Shown: in pieces, positions 11,881 through 24,753 of the stretch
How the letters are laid out: the number at the start of each line of letters is the position of its first letter
Numbering within the stretch: position 1 is the stretch's first letter
Assembly (NCBI GenBank): GCA_050084985.1
Contig: JBITNC010000001.1
Span: 54,746,001 to 54,810,000, forward strand
Direction: 5' to 3'
Length of the DNA: 64,000 nucleotides
DNA from: Nageia nagi
Taxonomy: Eukaryota > Pinophyta
Position numbers and translations under genes: made by a program
The notes under the pieces: model-generated
Database searches by the model: none
What the model was told of the DNA's origin: nothing
Seen by the model: the letters and a program-made list of their open reading frames with translations, nothing else

Positions 11881-12713
11881 AGTATAAGACTTGGAGTAAA
11901 GGCCATATATAAAAGAAGATTTATTATTCTTCTTGTTGGTTTTAAATTTGTTTGATTTTTTATTTCCTTTTCCATCTTGTTCTTTTTTTTTATTGTAGAA
12001 AGATTTAATTCCTTGTGACCATACATGCCATAGAAATTATAATTCCCATCAAATTTGGCTTTGGATTTGGATTTTGTAGACTTTTCATGGATATTATGTT
12101 GTTTGTTTCCACCATTATTAAAGTACTTTTTCAAAGCATAGGAAATTTTCTTTTGATTGTGGAAATTCTTTTTGAAGTGAATATTCATTGGTCCAAGTGC
12201 CACGGGATACTCCTTAGGAGTGGAGATCAATAACTTTTTGTTGAGAGTTTCCTCATGTTTTAGGAGAAGCCTTGAAATATTTTTCAAGGAGTAAAATTCT
12301 TCTTCATCATTGAGCTTCATCTCCATGACTATCATGAAGTGATTGAATTTAGAATAAAGGCTTTGAAGGATGATGAACACCATAAACTCATTATTGATCT
12401 ATTTGTAGCTACACCCCACAAGTTGGATCCTAAGATCAATAATATTATTCAAGTATATTGAAACACTTTCATTTTCCTCTTGACTTGATTGCAATGATGT
12501 TTGAATTATGGTGAACCTCTTGGAAAATTTGGAGTCAAGGTAGATTTTCTTCATCTTGTCCCAAGCTTCCTTTCTAGAGTTTGAAGAAGAGATCATGAGG
12601 AGGACTATGTATGAAATTGCATGAATGATAATAGAGATTACTAGCTCATTATTTATGCTATAAGCCTCATGTGTCTTCTCATTTTTTGGAGCAACTTGGT
12701 TTTCATTTACCAT
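11865..12713 (-). pseudogene. gag of copia element B
   Basis: Two segments, 12399-12713 and 11865-12383, are separated by a stop and frame change. The first has RKEAWDKMKKIYLDS and FTIIQTSLQSSQEENESVSIYL, typical of copia Gag (UBN2-like). The second has the usual lysine-rich region and a broken zinc knuckle: FYGMYGHKELNLS keeps Gly-His but has lost the Cys residues. It ends in MAFTPSL, where protease would follow. Met at 12713 is a plausible start (Met-Val-Asn-Glu-Asn), though a second Met lies further upstream on the - strand. Confidence 0.8.
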
Positions 12714-12848
12714 TTGCCATAGTTTTCATGGTTGTAGCTCTGCTTTCATCCTAGGTTCCTGAATACCATAGTTGGAAATGTTTAGGATGTGATTGGATGT
12801 AAAGGAGTCTCCCATTTGCTAAAAAAAATAAAAGTATTAACCAATGTA

Positions 12849-13015
12849 AGCATGTTAAATTTATGAACCAGATTAATCAATCATATTGAGTTTATTAAAA
12901 TTAATCAAGCATACATGTTGAATTTGTTCAAATTAATCAACCATACATGTTGAGTTTTGACCAAAGATAATCAATCATACATGTTAAATTAATCAATCAT
13001 ACATGTTAAATTTTA
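12849..13015. repeat. Short tandem repeat, about 30 bp x 5
   Basis: Units contain AATCAATCATACATGTTGA. They begin near 12872, 12901, 12932, 12967 and 12989, with variable spacing. They lie just beyond the 5' end of copia element B. Confidence 0.75.
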
Positions 13016-14430
13016 ATCAAAGGTAATCAAGAAGGAATGCTTAAATTATTTAACCAATTTCATATAAGTAAAAATTTCAATCAAGTCATATGATCGAAAC
13101 ATCCAACATTTTATCATAACTAAGTATCATTATTCTAGAGAGGGTAGAGTTGAGGTTGTTTTCTTGTTTAAAATTAGGCCTTCACCTTAATTCCTACAAG
13201 CATTACTTAGTGATAAAATCAAAGTCATGATGAAGCCCAAATCCTACCAATCCTCATCCAGTTTCCCTTGGTTAACATATACTTTCATAGGTAGAAGTAA
13301 TAAGTATTTTTCAAGGGTGTGATGTATATTGAATCGGCCAACTTATTATCTTGATTAGGTTTCAAGTTATCCTCCTAATTTTTTAGGATAAACCCTAAAT
13401 GGATGTGTAAACATGTGGTATCACTAAAAATATGTCTATCCACTTATATGGAGTTATGTCCAAATGAACAAAAGATATATGGGCAATTAAGAAGTACAGA
13501 CTGTATACCATTTGGATTATCAAATTGAAGCCTCTAGTCTACCTTTTCCTCCCCTCATGGCTCCCCAAACAAGTGATGTTGTAAAATGAAAATGTGAGTA
13601 TGCATTCATTTTAGGAGGTGCACTTTCAATGCTTACAATTTTTATAAAAAATAAAAGTAAAGTGCTTAAAAAAAATACATCATCCAAAATTGAAACCTAA
13701 GAGTCCAATGGGTTTTGTTACCAACCCTAAGAGGACCTATTTTATAAAAAAAAAGCATGAGTTCATTATTTTTAAGTAATAAAAAAATAATCTGCCACTT
13801 TTACTTAAAAACTTGAACCTAGCAAAAAACATTCTCCTTCATCAACATTAAAATGTACTTAAAAATATCTCCCTTATTGCAATTTTACTTTAGAGAGAAA
13901 GAAAAGAAAAATTAGCATTAAGGGATACGAAGAATAAAAAATAATAATTCCCATTTTTTTAACACTTTGGAAAAAAAAATTTCCCCCACATAGCATTTAA
14001 AAAGTTTATTTTACTTAAAAAAATTCCCTTCTCTAAAATTTCAAAAAATAAAAAAATCTCCCCTTAAAACAATTCACACTTCTATTAGTGTTAGTAAAAA
14101 TCTACCCCCTCTTAAAAAAATTTTAGATTTAATTCATCTCCCTTATTTTAAAATATTGAAAAATCCCCCCATATATTTAAATTATTATATATCTCCAAAT
14201 AATTACACCCCATTTAAACAAGGCAAATTTAATAAGTCATCATTGGCTGCAATTAACCCATCCACCAAGTCTATAAAGAATTAAAGCAGTTGCACTTTTT
14301 TTAACCAAATACAATGAATAGAGGGATGTATGTATTTCATTTTACAAGTAAAGAGTTTTATTTAAAAAACATCCTTCTTTCCTATTTTTTTAGAATTAAT
14401 ATCCCCTTTGTTTTAATACTCCCCTATAAC
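13016..14430. other. AT-rich intergenic DNA, no gene seen
   Basis: The stretch is dominated by A- and T-runs with CCCC interruptions, especially 13620-14220. No protein similarity or paired repeat was recognised. Confidence 0.4.
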
Positions 14431-14448
14431 GTCAATATAGCCACAGAT

Positions 14449-14751
14449 TTAGGGTGGAAGTCCAACAAGCAAAGGAGATGGGGTGTCAATGGGTACAGGA
14501 GATGGAGGGGGTAGTATGTCCCATAATACCCTTCCTATATCAATGAAATTGATAATCATAAGGTTTATCAAGAGCACATCAAGAAAGCATTCAACAAGAA
14601 AGTATAGCCTCATGAGTTCAAGGTCAATGACCTTATTCTCTAAGAGAATCAAGAACAGTACCATCTTGAGCATCCTCTTAGGGATAAGTTTTGCCCTAAT
14701 TGGATAGGACCCTAAATGGTCAATTGCAATATTGATTTGAGTGTGTACCAT
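14449..14751 (-). other. Uncharacterised 100-codon ORF, possibly a coding remnant
   Basis: An open frame starts at Met (MVHTQINIAIDHLG) and ends in a proline-rich stretch (PPPSPVPIDTPSP). It reads more like protein than its T-rich neighbours: charged residues are spread through it and it contains ENKVIDLELMRLYFLV. I do not recognise a family. It could be a fragment of a retrotransposon ORF or chance. Confidence 0.25.
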
Positions 14752-14759
14752 CTTATATA

Positions 14760-17430
14760 TTTATAAGGATGAGAAGAACTTAAGCCTATCAATATTATTC
14801 ATCTTTATCCTTTCTATTCTTGATTTTTTTTGTATCCATCTCATCATCTCTTATTTTGTGTCCATTGCTTCATGTCATCCTAATCATCCTCATCATTCCA
14901 TCCATGATAAGTTGGGTAATGATGCCTTACATGTAGGTATTCATTCTCAACTTGTGTTTTTTATCACCTTATGTAACTCATCTATTTGCTTTATTTTTAA
15001 TCATATTATCAGGGATCGATACTATAGATAATCCCTCATTTTGCAATAATGCATTCATGTGCATGGAAAGGTAGGACAATAGTTACTTATATCCTAACCA
15101 TCATGTGTCATGTCTCTATCCATTTATGCATCTTTTATCATGTTCCATCACTTGGCATTGATAATATTGTTTGGTATCAATCTTGGTCCCCCTCTAGGGT
15201 TGACCATTGGACCTTATCTCTCAAATCCCTAGTAGAGAAAGTATAATATTGAACATGCATGGAATTAAATTCCTTATATACCTATATGAGTCAATATATT
15301 CTCCCTATTTCATGTATTTCATTGTATCACTAACATCATCATATGTCCATTTATGTCTCTTATCATCTTGTCCCATCCATGATTCTCGATGAGGAAATAA
15401 CCACTTGGGTCATAGCCACCTTAGATTACCTTCTTTAATCCCCTCATGTTTGACCATAAGCTTTGAATATTATATTTTTTGAGGGATATCCTTATATTAC
15501 AAATGATTAATGATGCATTTTTACATCCTTTGATGCCCTATCTTTATTTTATCACTTAGAAAATTTTACCATTTTCATTACTTTTGTTTTCATATATTTT
15601 CATTCTTATTTTTCATGTTATGATATTTTTATCCTTAACTTATAATTATTCTTCATGTTGATTACCTTTTTTCATCCATTTTGTTTATTTTGACACTTAC
15701 CCTAAGTCGCTACCTAACTTTAGGTGGTGCCTTGATAAATATGCATGTTTTGTGATCATTTCTCACCTATTTTTCAAAATTTATCTTTTTTATATTTTAT
15801 ATCATTTTGTGTCACCACATTTAGTTTTTTTTATTTTGAATTCATTTTCTAGAGTTTCAAATTTTAGGTATACAAATCCAAAAATTCAATCCCTATAAAA
15901 ATTGCCTTTTAAATTGATCTTTTTGAAATGTCAGTGATTTCCATTTTTAGTTCCATATTTTTCTAGTTCATCATTGATATAGATGTGATATTCATGTTAA
16001 ATTTAGTATCCATAGCTTTTTATTTGATACCTTTTTGAAAATAAAATCAAGGGCTACATAGAATGGCATCCTTTCAGTGACTAAAGGATGTCACAACTTG
16101 ATAAGTTGCTTCCAATTTAGGCATTGTAAATAGGTCAAATGGAATCCATTTTCCATTTAATCCTCCATTTAGAATGAATTATCTAAAATCATGTTAATAA
16201 ATCTATTTGGTACTCTTTCATGGTGGTTTATTTATATCCTTCATCAAAGTTCATCTTTTTTTCACTTGTTAAAATTTTGCTAAAATCCTATTCTAGGCTC
16301 ATTTGTGGTGTTGTTTTCATATCAATTTGAGTGTATATACTTTGTTTTCATTCTATGACATGTTCAATGGTATTTATGCTCTTGTTTATTTACTTGTTTG
16401 TGATTACTTGTGTGGGCCTACTTAGTCTCCCTATCACCTTTTCATTATGTAATTTTATCAACATTTTGTCACGTATCTTGTTATCATTATCCTTCTATTA
16501 TTGTTTTATTTACACATCATGAGTCTTAAATTTTCATCTATCCTTGTCATTCATTTTTTGTTACATTCTCGTTGTGAGTGTATTTTCCATTCAGGGTTAT
16601 TTCACTATTATTGTTCACCCATAATCTTTATTGTTTGTCATTGTTATATATCATTTATTATATGTCTTTTATCTTTATCCTTATAGTTTATTATCATCAT
16701 TTATTATGTCATTTTTTATCTTTTTTAAATTAATATTTTGATTATTTTGCATTATTTTCAAATTATGTGTTCACTTTATTTTGTTATGTCCATGTATTTT
16801 ATGTGATTTTATTGTGAGCGTATATTATTGTCTTATTATTTTTATGTGTGTGTGTGTGTGAATGATCCATGCATAGTATATTTTTCATTTAAACTCATAC
16901 ACATATGTGTTTCTTATGTAATTATTGCATACATACATGTTATTTGTTATCCATGCATACAAGCCATTATTACTTAGTTGTGTATAAGTTTTATACATGC
17001 ATGCATAGGTACTATTCATTATTACTTAGGTGTGTGTGTTTTATACATGCATCTAGGCTTGTAATTATTACTTGTATGTGTTTTATTTATGCATTGACAT
17101 TATTTTGGTAATTCATACATACAATCATATTTTCCATCCATACATCAAAGTCAAATCATGCATATATGTACCTATTAACATTTATCATATCATCACATCA
17201 TAACTATAAGCATAAGCATGTCACCACATCATATAACATCCATTAACCCATAAATATAACCATGTATATAAACAAACATCCATCCATATAAACAAATCAA
17301 ATGTGCATCACATAAATCAAATAAATAAATAGTCCATAAAAAATATATCGAAATGTCCATAACATACATTGTGAATGTAAATTAAGTACATCATATTCCT
17401 CACAATATACATTTCTCTCAAAAAATAATA
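14760..17430. other. T-rich intergenic DNA with a GT microsatellite
   Basis: Several open frames occur here, but they are rich in Phe, Ile, Ser, Leu and Cys, as expected of T-rich noncoding DNA. A (TG) run sits at 16845-16860. The stretch 16900-17430 is full of CATACAT/CATCCAT motifs. No gene was recognised. Confidence 0.4.
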
Positions 17431-18299
17431 TACATAATCAAGTGCTCATAGGCACATGTCAAAATTTAGTAATCATGCCCTTTCCTCACCCTATGTCAGC
17501 CCTATCCTCCTATTATGGTCTCATCCCCTTTGCCCTATGGTCACTGAGTCTATTTAGAGGGCATACCTATCTCTTCCTCCCCTATGTGATTTCCCCTGAT
17601 AAGCCTCCCATCTTAGCCTACGTTCCTCTTGGTAACTAGGGAACCCTAAATGCACTCTTCCTTATCAAGTAGGCATGTCATGGATCTTGTATGATCATCT
17701 ACATGGAATGTCTAGTACTAGAATAATGCATCCTATGTGTACCTCTTCTTTGTGACATCATAATGTACATCTACATCTTGATCCCTAAGGGTATCTTCTC
17801 TCCCAATGAAAGCTCAACATTCATGATCCCTGTAGTAAAAGGCTAGCTCTAAAATGCTAGCACCCTCATTGCCTCCCACTTCTATCCATATACTATTAAT
17901 TGTTGCTAGATTTGAGGAACTACTACCTCCTTTTTATGTATCTTTACCTCTCTCCTTAAGTCACCTATATGTATCCTCTAGCTAACTACTAAGAGTTGTG
18001 TCAATCATCATACCTCTTCTTGCATCACCTATAGTTATGCTTATTCCCCATCCCTAGCATGCATAGTTGCATCTCTTTAGACTATACAATAGCATATATC
18101 TCAAATTCCAAGGATTTGTACTATGCTATCATGGTATCATGCTCTATTATCATCATGTTGCAATCCTATCAAGCATTATCTCTAATTGTAATGGAAGTGT
18201 CATGCTCTACTATTACTATTTCATGCTCCTATCAGGCACTCTCCCTAGTTGTAATGAAAGTGTCCCTCTTTGTAGCGATGTTATCCCTGTCAGCAATAG

Positions 18300-19690
18300 T
18301 TGTGTCTTTCTCCTACACTAGTTAGATATCAATGAAGCTCTTGTGCCTCTACCATCATATTAAACCATATATCAAACTTGAGACCCCCTATGTCTCCTCC
18401 AACCACTCATGCCTCTCTTGCTCCATGTTGGGATGGCTATTGAGCTAGTTATAGCTATTATGCTACTAGTTTTGTTGATGCTGGTATAGTCATTTGCTCT
18501 CCATCTATCAATGACTCCTATAACCTACTATCGATGATCACTTGATCCCACTAGGCATCATATATCATTTTCATGTTAGTATCATTTTCATGTTAGTATC
18601 ATCTCCATAAGGTATCATAATGGCCTTATCAAGTGCATCACTAGGAGGTGTATACCTCCTCTATGGTAGATCCTTCTATGCCTCTACTCACTTATAGAGC
18701 TTTGGATCTATGGGTACATCATGCTGGATCCCAAACTATTGAGTCACATGCTCATATTAGAATACCTTAAAATCCTTATACCTCCTCTTATGCACATCAT
18801 AGGATCTCCTCACATGAGCTAGTTGCTTAGCTTCCTCTACCCAACCTAGAGCTCTCTTTTAGGGCCTCCAAATAACATCCTCTACCCTCAAACTAGCCTA
18901 CATACTATGGTGCCATGTGTACATGCCCTTATGTGGTCTCCTCTATGGAGACTCATGTACCTTGGCCCATCTTTGGGTGTATGGTATCTCTCATCATCTT
19001 ATTAGATCCTATGGATCCACCACATCCTATGAGAGGATATCACATGGGAGGTTGTGTGGTTGTGTAACATGTACATGCTCCTAGGCCCAAATCTATATCA
19101 AGATGGATATTTTCAATCCCACACATCCTCTTTATCAATTAGTTATCTATCAATATATATACCATAGTATCATTGAGCCCCATGCATAGATGGTTCCCTC
19201 CTATATAATCTCTCTCACCACATCTATTAGGTTCTATAAAAACATACCAGCACTTATGTATGACAATAAGAATGCATTGACCACTATAATAACCATGGTC
19301 ACCTAGTGACTTAGCAATCCCTATTTGTGTAATGTGGCATAGTTAATGCACCTATGCCCTACATCTATCTCATGTCACCTATTATCAAAAATCCATTGTA
19401 GCACTTCTAACCTCATCATAACCTCCTCAATCATCTTGCCCTCAATGGGCACCTATAAGATGTAGTATATGTCCTCTAGGATGATATTCATCTCACTCAT
19501 GGGGAAGTGAAATGTGTTGCACTCAACATCATAATGCTCCACCAATATCTGTACATATGCTTGGTCGAATATGACCTAATCTAATCATGCCACTATGTAA
19601 TCTAACTACCTTGAGGAAGATCCAGTTTGCCTCATCTAGCTTCCTTCATACATAGTAAAGAATGGGTTGGAACTTATGCTAGGTATTTTC
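18300..19690 (-). pseudogene. Plant mobile domain (PMD) protein, decayed
   Basis: Read on the - strand, the region has the ordered motifs of the PMD family, found in plant transposable elements and in host MAIN-type proteins. These are a Leu-Asp...Phe-Asp-Gln-Ala-Tyr-Val-Gln segment near 19555-19610, then CNTFHFPMSEMNIILEDIYY near 19460-19525, VPIEGKMIEEV just after it, YSGQCILIV-like residues near 19250-19300, a WRP...RALGWVEEAKQL region near 18800-18880, and FGIQHDVPIDPKLY near 18700-18750. Multiple in-frame TAG/TAA stops and frame changes break it. Whether it was a host gene or transposon cargo is not clear. The function of the domain in elements is not established. 17440-18300 may hold its diverged C-terminal part. 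Confidence 0.62.
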
Positions 19691-19699
19691 TTGTCATCC

Positions 19700-20610
19700 A
19701 AGTTCCATGATCAGTCATGTATCCTAGTCTAAAGTTAGCTTATCATTATATGTTGTTAAGTTAGTCCTCTTTATACTAAGTTAGCTTTTGGTTTGATCTT
19801 TCCTACATTTTATATAATGTTAACCCCTTTGGTATCTAATGTGCCATGTCTTAGTGTCATTTTATCCTATGTTTATACCTTTATCATATTTTTTATCATT
19901 TTCTCACCTACATTTTGCTTATATTTTCTAGTTTTTCTAATTGGTTGGATGTTTGACTAATTGGCCCACTAGTTTTGGGTCAATCAAGCTAGGACCTAAC
20001 CAATGGGGTGCCTACCAACCCCTAAATCAATAACAATATGCATCCCATCAGCTATCATAGCTAAATTGGACCAAATGGACCCATGACCCAACACTAAAAT
20101 AAATTGAAAAAATACTAAAAAAATGCATTAAAACCAAAAACTACTTTGGTACAATTATGCAATAGTTCATTTTCACCATTAAAAATGAAAATAAATTTCA
20201 TTTTCTCCACTAACTATCATGTGAGCAACTTAAACTATGGATTCAAAATTAAAATGGGCAAGTTTTTAATCACATACCTACTTATGTAGTTGGTCAATCC
20301 TCTCCTCTTGGTGGGATACATGGTGGATCCTATCTACCTCCTACTACAGCTACCATGTCATCTCACCATATTCTAGTTAGCACCAATCACTCTTAGCTCA
20401 TAAGATGGAAATAATTTCTCTCCAAGTCAGAGCTCCACTATGACAAATTAGAAAAGAGTGCAAAATAATAAATGATTTTAACTTTTTTTTAACCTATCAT
20501 GGTTCTAATCGATCGAATGATTGGTCAAATAGTTCGCTAGTTGCCTTAGCCATGTAGCTAAACTATTTATCCATCTTGCTAGTTAGCTCTAATTGGTCTA
20601 CAATAGACTA
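19700..20610. other. Upstream flank of the PMD remnant, no gene seen
   Basis: This lies 5' of the PMD coding remnant on the - strand. TTGGT/ATTGG-rich stretches occur at 19930-20100 and 20500-20610. It ends at the insertion point of the LARD-like element. No protein was recognised. Confidence 0.4.
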
Positions 20611-20615
20611 GTTAG
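20611..20615. other. Target site duplication, left copy (GTTAG)
   Basis: This is an exact match to 25226-25230 on the other side of the LARD-like element. Confidence 0.85.
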
Positions 20616-21078
20616 TGATGGAATTGAAGGATTCCATATAACCAAGATCTCCTTAGAGTTTCTTCAACAAGAATGTGCCATTCATCCATCTAGCAAAGAA
20701 AAAAAATAATCACACAAAAGATAACACATGATGTATAGTGGTTCCTCCATCTCTTAGGAGTACATCCACATTGAACCATCATTCTATAACTTTCTCAGAA
20801 GATAATTCTCCTACAAATTCTCAAGACAAGCATTACCATGCTTGATCAAGTTTCATAATGAGAGGAGTACCTCTGTATTTATAATAACTAATCCACCCTT
20901 TAACCTTCTTTTTACCTAAGGGTAAGGTTCAAAGTGTTTCTATATTTATTTCTCTTTCTATTTTCATTTCTTTAATGCTTTAAGGTATCTAAAGACACTT
21001 TAAGTATTAAGTGAATTTACATTAAAGAGAAATATTACATAATAAATATTACATAATATCACATTACAATTTTTAACA
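20616..21078 (-). repeat. 3' LTR of the LARD-like element (463 bp)
   Basis: On the + strand it runs from TGATGGAATTGAAGG to CAATTTTTAACA. It matches the right LTR at 24754-25225 with scattered substitutions. Next to it, on the - strand side, is the purine-rich AAATAGGAG, the expected polypurine tract (21079-21090). Confidence 0.9.
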
Positions 21079-21830
21079 CTCCTATTTAATGTAAAATTGG
21101 GTAGAAGAGTGTAAAAGATAAAGAAAGAGAAAGTAAGAGAGATTTCTTCTCTAAGAGATACAAGTGAAGATGAGAACTTTTTACATCTTTGAAAAAGTAA
21201 TAGAATATAGATGGTTTTAAAATGGCTCAACTACTTAACCATTTTAACAAATAGTTTTACAATACAATCATTAACCAAAAAATAGTTTCTTTGTACAAGA
21301 GTAGTCATTCAACAATATGTTGACATGAAGAGCATCCATGAGCCTACATACCTGAAGTAACCTAAAATCTTAAGAAACTGCAAGCTACAAGTAGCTCAAA
21401 AATAAAATCAACTAGATACATCATAATGCACATATAAGATAGATGTCATCCATAAATTGATCAAATATACCAAGTCATCACATATACATAATCAACCAAA
21501 TGATATTAATGCATTCTCAACTAATGATATAAAAATAATCCTCAATCTTTATCAAATAAAAAAATTAATTTTTGAGTTTATGTTTATTTATTTTAAATCA
21601 TTATTCTATATTTGTTGAGAGTATATGAAGGTTTCATCATAATATAATTATTTATAATTTAATTCTCCCCCTTATGGAAATTTCACCAAAGAAATACTTA
21701 TGTGACCATGTTAACTTAACTATGTCACAAATGATTAAAAAATAATAGAACTAAACCACAAGTTTATATTTTTAAGCTACACATGACAACTTGACCAAAC
21801 ACAAAGTCAAGATTTATAAGCCACATACTA

Positions 21831-22090
21831 AATAAACTTGACTTTACCAAGAGTGAGCCAAAATGCCACAATAAATAAACTTGAATTTACTAAGAGTGAG
21901 CTAATATGTCACAATAAATAAACTTAACTTTACCAAGAGTGAGCCAAGATACCACAATAAATAACCTTGATTTTACCAAAAATGAGTCAAGATGCCACAA
22001 TAGATAAACTTGAATTTACCAAGAGTGAGTCAAGATACCACAATAAATAAATTTGAATTTACCAATAGTGAGTCAAGATGCCATCTTAAC
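21831..22090. repeat. 43-bp tandem repeat, six units, inside the LARD-like element
   Basis: Units share ACTTGAATTTACCAAGAGTG and AGTCAAGATGCCACAATAAA. They start at about 43-base intervals (TACCAAGAGTGAG near 21845, 21888, 21931, 21974, 22017, 22060). Confidence 0.85.
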
Positions 22091-24738
22091 TATGCTACTA
22101 GTTAAGATATATATCATAAAAAAATAGCATTCATCCAACAAGGATGCAATTTCCCATCAAAGATTGCAATGTGGAGAAGGATGAACTTTTTTAACCACTC
22201 CAACATTTAACAATTATGAATAAGTTCAAACCTTTTTAACCACTCCAAGAATGTATTTATGGAGAAGAAAAAACCTTTTTAACCATCCCATACACTACAA
22301 GAAGTAATGTGGCAAAAATCCATCATCATGGATCTAAGTTTTCAACATGGAAGTAAAATGTGGCAAACAATGCCCTATAAGTTATCATGAAGATGCCAAG
22401 CCAATACTTATAGTCATAACCCTCTTAAGTATGAAGTAAGAATTAATTTACTCCTTGAGGATAAATTTATCAATGAAATCTTGTTTTGATGGAAAATAAA
22501 CACAAAGTCCCATCAAACAATTTATTTATTTATAAAAAGATGCTTGGATTTTATATTTTTACTAGCAATGTGGTACAATCTATCAACATAGGTATTCTTC
22601 CAAAAATATATAAGTATACTTAGATTTTACTCCCCCTTAAATATAACTTCATAAAAATTGAAGCATATTACAAAACATCTACACATGTAGAGAGGAATGT
22701 ACAATTCTTAAAGGCACTTGCACACTACTTTTTCAAAGCAAGATTAATATTACATTATCAATATCCTCAATAAGACTTGTGGAAAAAGTTTAAAAACTTT
22801 TCACTCCAACAAGTATATTAATCAAAGTGCACAAGTAATAAATTTAAGGATTAATGCACAACAATTCTAATGTTGAGTAAGTTTACAAACTCTACTTCAA
22901 CAAAAATGTGTGTAACAAAAAAAAATTCCACACAACTAGGATAAAAATAATATGCATTATTAATGAGGATAGTAATGTTTGAAGAAAGCTTACATAAACT
23001 TTTACTTCAAATGATGTGCATAACATTATTATTTTGGAAGTTCAAAAATTTTCATATTAACCATTGATATAACAAATACCAATTCATAATTCAATGCACA
23101 TAATAAATCTTTATGCAATATAAATTAATCTTAATTTGCAACCAAAGGATAGTGCATAAAAATTAGACAAATTTTCATAATACACATTCACAAGTTTCTA
23201 TTTTAACATTGTGCAAATTTAATTATCAATATATTGGACATTATCAATTAATGTTATCAATTAAATTGATTTTATATGTCCAATGTTAAAAGAAATTGCA
23301 ATACTTGCAAAAAATAATTGCATAATAATGGTTACAATTAATTGCTTTGTAAATTAACTTTGATCATTTTCTTTAAAAAAATACCAAACAAGGCATAGGA
23401 TTTGCAAATTATCATACTATTTTATATTAAAATTTTATCCAAAAACTTTAAGAAAATATTTTGATACTTATCAAATACTATATTTGCAACATTATTACTT
23501 AAAAAAGCTATTAAAGCTATTAAAAAATAGATCAAAGTTATAATTTTCATATAGGATTTAGAAAAATTAGGAAAAATAACATTCTTTTTCATGAAGTGGG
23601 AAAACAAAATTTTGCACATGGTCAATTTAAACAACTAGTGTCATTTGTATTTAAATACTTTACCAAAAAATTAAAAATTGATGTTAACACTTACTACCAC
23701 ATGGCAAAAATTGGTAAATATAAGATAATTCAATAGGAATGTTTACTTTTTAGAAAACCATATCCCATTTACTTTTTTAGAAAAAATTCATATCCCATGT
23801 GCTAAAAAATGGGTAACATGCCCCTTTTTAAAAAAGTTTCCTCTTTTTAAAATTCTTTACTTTTCTTTTTTTTAAAAAAAAACTTGTCTCTTTTGTTGTT
23901 GTTTTTCTTAAAAGGATTCTCGCTAAAATTATATTACAGAAAATAGAATGTTAGTGCAAACTTATCATGCACTTGAATTGCCTTCTTTTTAAAAAAACAA
24001 AACTTCTTTTTTTAAAAAAAATACTTTCTTTTTTTTAAAACTTCTCCCTAATTTTTTAATAGGTTATGCATGCATGCAATAATGCATTATTTTTATCATG
24101 CATGCTTTTTTTATGCATGCAATAATGATGCTTTTTCTTTTTTTTTTTTCATGCATGCAATAATCCATGATTTTTTTTTTTGTAATTAAAAAAAATTGCA
24201 ACTAAAAAAAATAATAGACTTTTTTTCTATTTTTTTTTAAATAGATTTTGCATGCAACCAAAGTTTGAATGTATGAAATCATGCATGCACATTAATTTTT
24301 ACAAACTTATTTAAAAAAAAAAATTGTGCAATAGCATTATAGAAGTGTTGTAAAAACAAAAACAAAAAAATTGCAAGATTTTTAACTTTTTCTATACTAA
24401 ATAGAAACTTGCAATTTTAAGCTATAACAACTCATTTTAAGCAAATTTACTCAAAATTTGCATATTATTACTACACATTAAGCAATTTTATTAAAAAATT
24501 GCAACTAACAAATTGTTAGAAAAAAATAATGCATAGTAAAAATTGAACTAACATGTTCTTTAATCAAATTTTACTAGACTTAAGCTCATCATCAAGATAC
24601 CAACAAAAAGGTTAGTGATTAAAGCAAAAAATTAACAAGAAGAGGTAAATTATACCTTCAAACCTTTTTACCTCAACACTTGATGGAGAGAGAAGAAGAA
24701 TGGACCTTCAAGATTGTTGAAGTGGAGACTCCAAGAAT
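22091..24738. other. Noncoding interior of the LARD-like element
   Basis: No coding frame worth naming. Long T- and A-runs and repeated GCATGCAATAATG motifs occur at 23810-24330. The first about 120 bases inside the right LTR (24610-24738) are less AT-rich and may hold the packaging leader, which is inference. Confidence 0.5.
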
Positions 24739-24751
24739 GGCTCTAATACCA
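24739..24751 (-). other. Primer binding site of the LARD-like element
   Basis: The + strand reads GGCTCTAATACCA, the reverse complement of TGGTATTAGAGCC, one change from the Met-tRNA site TGGTATCAGAGCC. It lies two bases from the right LTR and gives the element's orientation. Confidence 0.85.
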
Positions 24752-24753
24752 CT

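Larger units (their letters stand above)
8760..12800 (-). mobile_element. Ty1/copia retrotransposon B, decayed, 5' LTR not found
   Basis: Read on the - strand the order is gag (12713 down to 11880), protease/GAG-pre-integrase, integrase, reverse transcriptase (YVDD near 10065), RNase H (FFTKP near 9190), then LTR. Integrase before RT defines Ty1/copia. Stops and frameshifts occur throughout. The right-hand (5') LTR expected beyond 12.8 kb does not resemble the left one, so it has been lost or is too diverged to see. Confidence 0.85.

Noticed and set aside
14762-17111. Several 60-96 codon ORFs on the + strand rich in Phe, Ser, Cys, Ile
   Set aside because: The composition is what T-rich noncoding DNA gives by chance, with no motif and no conservation between neighbours.
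18059-18325. Two overlapping + strand ORFs of 84-88 codons with internal repetition
   Set aside because: They lie antisense to the tail of the PMD remnant, and the repetition (CATGCTC...ATTATC) is local sequence redundancy, not a domain.
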